From positions 92,581 through 118,633 of the forward strand of contig PS015623.1 of NCBI GenBank assembly GCA_048213135.1: 26,053 bases of DNA. The letters run 5' to 3'. Within the stretch, counting starts at the first letter, position 1, and each line of letters starts with the position of its first letter. The notes below the pieces were generated by a model that saw only the letters and a list, made by a program, of their open reading frames with translations, made no database searches and had not been told where the DNA came from. Of the stretch, positions 20,185 through 26,053 are shown piece by piece. A program made the position numbers and the translations under genes. Source of the stretch: Reclinomonas americana ATCC 50394 (lineage: Eukaryota; Jakobida; Jakobea; Jakobida).

Positions 20185-21385
20185 ATGATGAACGCAGCAT
20201 CTGCTTCGGCGTCACACATGAACCAGTCGCACACCCAACGACACCGACGACGACGACGACGACGACAACGCAGCGGCACTGCGAAGGATGATTCTCACTC
20301 ATCAACGACCGCGACACCCACTTCTCACCCCGAGAGTGCCACTGCGCCGAAGGAGACTGCATTGCTCAGTTCATCAGCGGCAGCTGGCAGCCGTGCGACC
20401 TCCCGCAGACGGCGTGCAACTCCCCACTATCGTGTGCCTCGCGGATCTGGGGTCGATGATGAGGAAGTGATGCGTCGCCTGCAACACTGGCTCGAGACAG
20501 ACGGCCGGGCAACCGAGCAACAGGCGGATCACACGTTTGTTGTGCGGCGGACCACGATTGGTGCGTTTGTGTGCTGTGTGAAGATCATCGTGGTGTGGCA
20601 GTCACTTTTTGTTTACACAAGTGGCCTCTCTCTCTCTCCCTCTCTCTCGCTGCACAGGCAAGCCACCGCCGTTGAAGAAGTGGCGACAAAAGTGGCCGGA
20701 GGCTGTCGCGCAGAATGGCGGCCGTGCAGTGGATCCACGCGAGGTGTTGCGAGGCAGCCGGTGTGCGGAGATGGATGGGCAGATGTTGATCGCACTTGAG
20801 AAGGAGTACGTCACCGGCGTGATCGAGCCGCAACAGTTTTCAGCCGGTCTCTGTCACCTGCAACAGTCGCTGGCCAAGTGCGTTGTCGACGGCACTGCGG
20901 TGTCTGTGGAGACTGTGCCTCTTCTGCGTGTGCTGCCGAGGAAGAGACGCGACCCGCATCGAGAACGAGTGTGTCTGCGAGTGTGGGTGGGGCCAGCGGC
21001 GGATCGAGTCGCTGTGTGTGAGACGATTCTGGCGGCTCGGCAACCGGATGGTGTGTTGTGGATGGTGCTATGCTGTCCACCGGAGGATGCGGTGTTCTAT
21101 GGCTTGCCGAGCTACAAGCCGCGCAAGTTGAGAATTGAATGGGCCGCACCGGAATGGGCCATTACCGAGTACAACGTCGACAACTTCGACTTTGACAACT
21201 TCCTGGCAGATCCCTCTATCGGCGCGACATACGATCCAGCCTTATTCGGCTCCAAACGTTTTCCAGACGCCCAGACGATATCTGCAGACGTGAAGAGCGC
21301 TCATCTGCACGAGCTCATCTGCACGGACTCTGGCGTCGCCGACGGCGTTGGCGCGGAATGTGCATGTGGGCGCTTGCATGACTGA
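20185..21385 (+). CDS. Tandem family copy 1, unrecognised two-exon gene (367 aa)
   Basis: Exons 20185-20560 and 20658-21385, joined across a 97-bp intron (GTGCGT ... (CT)n ... GCACAG), encode 367 residues. The N-terminus MMNAASASASHMNQSHTQ leads to an Arg-rich run (RHRRRRRRRQR) and a Ser/Thr-rich part, then a conserved core: VPRGSGVDDEEVMRRLQHWL, TFVVRRTTIGKPPPLKKWRQ, DGQMLIALEKEYVTGVIEP, CHLQQSLAKCVVDGTAVSVE, RERVCLRVWVGPAADRVAVC, WMVLCCPPEDAVFYGLPSYK. The C-terminus is acidic and more variable. I recognise no domain; the basic N-terminus suggests a nuclear or nucleic-acid role, which is inference only. The start is just two bases after a gap; two ATG codons stand in tandem. Copies 2 and 3 follow at 24193 and 25991 on the same strand. 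Confidence 0.7.
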
Positions 21386-21772
21386 TCGATCTCTCTCGGA
21401 TTGTCGGCACTCCATCACGACTTGAGGAGGTGTGTTCAGGCAAGTGAAACTGTTTGTGTCTCTTGAGTGTTTGGAGAAGATTGCACGTTTCTCGCTGCTG
21501 CAGATGCATGTGCTTGGTGCATGTGCTTGGTCGTACATGTGTTTGCATTGCTGTTGATATTTATGTGTTGCTCTGCGCGCAGCTCACATTTGACTGCCCT
21601 GCAGGTCACGGTGGTGCGCATGTTCGCATGCTGAGTTGACCGAAAGGAGTGCGCGGTAATGCATGGAAGCAAGCATTGCGTACAATAGGTATCACTTGCA
21701 ATTGGTGGTTCATAGTTATCGCAAATTTCATTCCCAACGTTTAGTGAGAAAGAATATTACTGGCAAGTCAGA
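21386..21772. repeat. 3' flank of family copy 1, duplicated after copy 2
   Basis: 387 bp without a gene. The first 240 bp or so (to about 21620) resemble 25621-25895 after copy 2: both contain CGATCTCTCTCGGATTGTCG, GACTTGAGGAGGTGTGTT and AAGATTGCACGT, and end near TTTGACTGCC-TGCAGGTC. The rest is A/T-richer and unique. Confidence 0.75.
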
Positions 21773-24073
21773 CTACCGCCAGTGCGTGCGAAGCATTCGC
21801 ATCACACGAACATAGTGGTCTGAGGTCAGCCACAGTCCGTCATCGATAGTGTGCACAGAGGTGTGCAGTACTCTCTCGGAAACGGTAAACATGTGCAGTG
21901 GATGGACCACGGCAAACATCGGTGTTGAAGCTGACCCCGCGGCCGAACCGCTGGCGAAGTCCCCCGCAATCGACATTGTCGTTGGCGCCGGCGGAGCAAG
22001 ACGAGCGGCGACGAGCTTCTTCGATGAATTGGTCATCGATTTGGCGGTTGCTTCGTCCACCAGCTCGACGTAGCACACCCACAGCAGCTTGAGCCTCAAG
22101 CCGTTGCTGCAAAATTCAAATACAAGGGAGCAAGTGCTTATCGTGAGTCTCGAGATCGACATGTCGACAGGATCCGAAACCATAATATAAAACAAGTGGA
22201 TGAGTATGGACTCACCCAGCAAGAGTGCGAATGACTGCATAGGTGGACAAGTCGCAAGTGCACCCGCGGCCGTGGTCTCCAGATCCGGAGCCAGCCAGCG
22301 CATGATCGCACGGCACACCATCTGCTCCAGATATCCGGATAATCTCGCCCGCGAGCTCCACTTGTCGCAACCGATCCCACTCTTCTGATGCCGGCGACGA
22401 CGTCGACATCGACGAAATTACTGTTTTCAGTGGATGCCCCAAAAAAGCAACGAGCCGGGTAATGGCCATTGCACGCAAGGAGTCCGGCAGCATGTGGCTC
22501 CACTCGCATGAACTCCCAGACTGGCAGGATCCAGCTTGCTTGTGAAACGGGGATTGAACGTGGTGTTGGTGAGTTCTGCCGACAACACTGCAAGACATTA
22601 CAACGAAATACAGAAAAATCGAAGTAAATACTACGGCGATCGACGCGCGCATGCGCAGGCACATACAGTACAACAACAACAAAACACATGCAAAAGCGAT
22701 ATCGATATGCAATCGCTTGTTGACGCACGTGAACACGATGCATGGCATGACATTCAAGATAAGTTCGCCGTGCTCATTTCGTTTGCAGCCGTCGCAGCCA
22801 CCGTCGCAGTCGCGGTGCAATACATCGACGCCGCGAAGTTGAATGTCGTCGCAACCAATTACCGCCACCGGAGAATTCGTCCCACTGGCAACCAGCCACC
22901 GAGCACGAATGCCGGCGCCATCGATATGCGCGAGAACAACTGTATACGTATATATATACATGCAGTAATTTGTAAGATATCAACATGTACATGCATCACA
23001 GCGCGGCGATTGCAGCACTTGCTCAGTGTACGATTCGAGGCATCGATCTGTGTGCACTTCGTATTCTAACCTGCCGGGTGATGAGACGACGTGGCCGCCG
23101 AAACGAGACTTCCGGTGTAATTTCGGAGTCGAACGTGGACGAGTTGACCTGAGCGCGTTTGAATAAGGAATAATGAGGGTACACAATCTGTGCTTATCTA
23201 TGGAGGAGAGGTGGAAGAGCAAACCATAGCCTTCAGGCAGCTGGTTCTCGGGCAGCTGTCCAGATCGTGGAGTACTTGATGCTGAATGCGAACTCGAACC
23301 CGACAAGTTCGACGCAGCAGCTGCGCTTGCATACGATCGTTGCGGTCGCGTGCTTTGCACTTGAGAACTTGCTGCTGCACTTGGTGCACTTGGACTTGGA
23401 TCTGGAGGCGTGTCGAATGCGTCGATAATTCCGGATCCACAGTCACTTGATTCCACGGCAAGGCCAGCCAGGCCAAGCGCTCGCGGAATGACACGTGCAC
23501 GCGCCTGCACTGGGGGCTGCGGACGGCCGTCATCTCTTGTTCTCACGGCAACCAGTTCGTCGTCATCCTCAGCCTGTAGCGCCGACGCCACAGCCAGTGC
23601 TGCGGCGTGGTTGTCACGATCGATGTCATCTGCTTTTTCTGGAGGGAGAAATGCTCAGCATTTTGTGTCACTCTGAAGCAACAAACAGCGACGCCAACAC
23701 CAGGGGTATCAAACCAGATGCGTTGGTTGCAAGGGACGCTTCCGACGACACATCGGGGGAAGACGATCGCGAACGCACACATACTGCGTGCATTGTTGCA
23801 TGATGATCAATGCCAGTTTTTCCCGCATCTGCATGGTCGCCTGCCACACAGCACGCATGTGAGACGCTTTTCCGTGCATAGGCACGATTGTGTGTGGGAT
23901 GATGCCCCTTGAGGGTGCGTGGCAATGCTCATTCTGTGTGGGTGGAGTCCAGTTGAAGTAGGCACTTTTGTGTGCAAAAACTCACCAGAATCGGCGCCAT
24001 TCTTGCGTGCCCGCTTGCGTGCACGTGCTCCTGCAGAGTGTGACAGCCAGTGAGATGCACCGAACGACATCAT
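21773..24073 (-). CDS. Unrecognised protein (560 aa) between family copies 1 and 2
   Basis: Seven exons (23986-24073, 23715-23840, 23149-23629, 23000-23070, 22729-22939, 22216-22587, 21773-22106) join in phase to 560 residues. The start MMSFGASHWLSHSA is followed by a basic GARARKRARKNG, a likely nuclear localisation signal. A low-complexity Ser/Ala part ends at GQLPENQLPEGYGLLFHL. The core has LEYEVHTDRCLESYTEQVLQ, ARWLVASGTNSPVAVIGCDD, a Cys cluster HRDCDGGCDGCKRNEHGE that could bind metal, and SHMLPDSLRAMAITRLVAFL. The C-terminal part is RLKLLWVCYVELVDEATAKS and ends MRMLRTHWR. Introns here are longer (73-148 bp) and A/T-richer than elsewhere in the window. The C-x3-C-x2-C spacing and basic start would suit a nuclear protein, but no family was recognised. 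It is divergent from copy 2 with 119 bp between the starts. Confidence 0.6.
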
Positions 24074-24192
24074 GGGTCTAAACGATATTGCGCAACTTGC
24101 GCGTCTGTTGGTCATTTGCGGGGTGCTCGCGTGACAACAGGACAAATATGACAGGCCACATGACAACGTCGAATTCAAACTTGACTTGCACG

Positions 24193-25624
24193 ATGAGCGC
24201 ACCTCTTCCCGCTGTGTCACGCATTCATGGACCGCGCAGACGACGACAGAGCAGTGCGGATGCCGATGAGGAGGACTTTTCTTCCAGCGCAATGTCGCCA
24301 TCAACAGCCACGACACTCACCTCTCTCCCCGAGAGTGCCACTGCGCCGAAGGAGACTGCATTGCTCAGTTCATCAGCGGCAGCTGGCAGCCGTGCGACCT
24401 CCCGCAGACGGCGTGCAACGCCCCACTTTCGTGTGCCTCGCGGATCTGGGGTCGATGATGAGGAAGTGATGTGTCGCCTGCAACACTGGCTCGAGGCAGA
24501 CGGCCGGGCCACCGAGCAACAGGCGGATCACACTTTCGTTGTGCGGCGGACCACGATTGGTGCGTTTGTGTGTTGTGTGATGATCATCGTGGTGTGGCAG
24601 TCACTTTTTTGTTTACACAAGTGGCTCTCTCTCTCTCTCTCTNNNNNNNNNNNNNNNNNNNNNNNNNNNNNNNNNNNNNNNNNNNNNNNNNNNNNNNNNN
24701 NNNNNNNNNNNNNNNNNNNNNNNNNNNNNNNNNNNNNNNNNNNNNNNNNNNNNNNNNNNNNNNNNNNNNNNNNNNNNNNNNNNNNNNNNNNNNNNNNNNN
24801 NNNNNNNNNNNNNNNNNNNNNNNNNNNNNNNNNNNNNNNNNNNNNNNNNNNNNNNNNNNNNNNNNNNNNNTCTCTCTCTCTCTCTCTCTCTTTCTCGCTG
24901 CACAGGCAAGCCACCGCCGTTGAAGAAGTGGCGACAAAAGTGGCCAGTGGCGGTCGCGCAGAATGGCGGCCGTGCAGTGGATCCCCGTGAGTTGTTGCGA
25001 GGCAGCCGGTGTGGGGAGATGGATGGGCAGATGTTGATCGCACTTGCCAAGGAGCGAATCACCGGCGTGATTGAGCCAGAACAGTTTTCAGCCGCCCTCT
25101 GTCACCTGCAACAGTCGCTGGCCAAGTGCGTGGTCGACGGCACTGCGGTCTCTGTGGAGACTGTGCCTCTTCTGCGTGTGCTGCCGAGGAAGAGAGGCGA
25201 CCCATATCGAGAACGAGTGTGTCTTCGAGTGTGGGTGGGGCCAGCGGCGGATCGAGTCGCTGTGTGTGAGACGATTGTGGCGGCCACTCCGCCTGAGGGT
25301 GTGTCGTGGATGGTGCTGTGCTGTCCGCCGGAGGATGCGGTGTTCTATGGCTTGCCGAGCTACAAGCCGCGCAAGTTGACGATTGAATGGGCCGCACCAG
25401 AATGGGTCATCGACGCGTATGACTTCGACAACATCGACTTTGACAAGTTGTTGGCGGCTCTCTCCGTCGGCGCGACATACGATCCAACCTTCTTCGACTG
25501 CGAACCATCGACAGACGCCCAGCTGCTAGCTGCAGACGTGAAGAGCGCTCAGCTGTGTAAGGTCCTCTGCGATTCTGGCGTCGCCGATGGCGCTGGCGCG
25601 GAATGTGGGCGCTCGCGTGACTGA
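24193..25624 (+). CDS. Tandem family copy 2 (361 aa)
   Basis: Exons 24193-24559 and 24906-25624 encode 361 residues, colinear with copy 1 from SLPESATAPKETALLSSSAA onward. Intron position and phase (after TTIG) are the same and the exon edges are nearly identical in DNA. The first 45 residues (MSAPLPAVSRIHGPRRRRQS and following) differ from copies 1 and 3, so the 5' end was replaced or has a different origin. Differences to copy 1 are scattered in the core (for example VMCRLQHWLEADG, LAKERITGVIEPEQ) and concentrated after YDPTFFDCEPSTD. An in-frame ATG further upstream (24148) could extend the protein by 15 residues. A gap lies inside the (CT)n part of the intron. No known domain. Confidence 0.7.
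24643..24870. other. Assembly gap (228 N) inside (CT)n
   Basis: Gap with (CT)n on both sides, within the intron of copy 2. The same intron of copy 1 is only 97 bp, so the microsatellite may be expanded here or the N count is arbitrary. Confidence 0.95.
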
Positions 25625-25990
25625 CCGATCTCTCTCGGATTGTCGGCACTCCATCATGACTTGAGGAGGTGTGTTTTGACGATTGAAGTTTTGTGTCTTT
25701 GTTTGTGTCTCTCGAGTGGTTGGAAAAGATTGCACGTCTCTCGCTGCTTTTGCACGGTTTGTGCTTGGTTGTGTTTGGCTCGAGGCATTGAGGGACTGCG
25801 TTTCTATCGATATTCATTATGTGTTGCACTGCACACAGCCACAGTGGTCTTGCATGCTCACTCATCTTTGACTGCCATGCAGGTCCAGCGTTGGCGGTGG
25901 TGGTGCGCTCTTGAAACGAAGTACAAGATCACATTTGCTCTCCGAAATTTTGACTGTAGGCGGGCGTGGTTCTCCCGGTTTCCTTGCCTC
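25625..25990. repeat. 3' flank of copy 2 and 5' flank of copy 3
   Basis: 366 bp with no gene seen. The left 270 bp match the 3' flank of copy 1. The right 100 bp, A/T-containing and ending TTGCCTCATGATG, form the 5' flank and promoter region of copy 3; the corresponding part before copy 1 is hidden in a gap. Confidence 0.7.
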
Positions 25991-26053
25991 ATGATGAGCG
26001 CAGCATCTGCTTCCGCGTCGCGCACTCATCAGTCGCACACCCAACGACGACGA
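25991..26053 (+). CDS. Tandem family copy 3, start only
   Basis: The last 63 bases encode MMSAASASASRTHQSHTQ followed by Arg codons and run off the window. They match the start of copy 1 (MMNAASASASHMNQSHTQ), including the doubled ATG, and differ from copy 2. The direct spacing from the copy 2 stop is 366 bp. It shows that at least three copies lie in the same orientation. Confidence 0.75.
   Translation, partial: MMSAASASASRTHQSHTQRRR

Overview
The window is nuclear DNA of a compact, GC-rich unicellular eukaryote. Most genes are cut by spliceosomal introns, typically 48-70 bp, and donors are often GTGCGT, GTTGCG or GTGAGT. Simple repeats ((CA)n, (GA)n, (CT)n, GGA) are frequent, and six runs of N mark assembly gaps, four of them directly in simple repeats. 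A Spg1/Tem1-type GTPase together with FIGL1, PELP1/Rix1-like, OLA1 and a class III cyclase fits a protist related to amoebozoa, apusomonads, fungi or unicellular holozoa. I cannot fix the species. Gene models were built by hand from conserved protein blocks, splice signals and phase agreement between exons, so splice edges may be off by a few bases.

Layout, left to right. 48-822 (-): four exons of the translation ATPase OLA1; its N-terminal part is lost in a gap. 1547-2224 (-): exons of an unrecognised poly-Ala/poly-Gln protein. 2340-4801 (+): the AAA ATPase FIGL1 with a Rad51-binding FxxA motif. 4835-5943 (-): a cyclophilin with a Gln/His/Pro tail. 6025-8682 (+): a PELP1/Rix1-like ribosome-biogenesis scaffold. 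8936-12301: halves of a Spg1-like GTPase and of a divergent actin, arranged so that both genes are split across strands. Inverting 9255-11497 repairs both genes at once. 12360-13565: two candidate microprotein genes facing each other. 13626-15706 (-): an unrecognised nuclear-type protein with an internal 64-codon duplication. 15801-16167 (+): a 54-aa microprotein that is a paralogue of the one at 13147-13565. 16240-17835 (-): a single-pass, Cys-rich membrane protein with PPxY and LYPxL motifs. 18103-19268 (-): a class III nucleotidyl cyclase domain without the two metal-binding Asp residues. 20185-26053: three direct copies of an unrecognised two-exon gene family, with a 560-aa unrecognised gene on the opposite strand between copies 1 and 2.

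The left half is mostly conserved housekeeping genes packed with 30-260 bp between them, several sharing short divergent promoters (81 bp between cyclophilin and PELP1; 84 bp between actin and Spg1). The right half, from about 12.3 kb, is rich in lineage-specific genes: a microprotein pair, a duplicated domain and a tandem family. The strongest candidates for undescribed biology are the microprotein family and the tandem family. The strongest structural observation is the inverted block that breaks actin and Spg1, which most likely is a scaffold orientation error caused by inverted purine/pyrimidine repeats at both ends.
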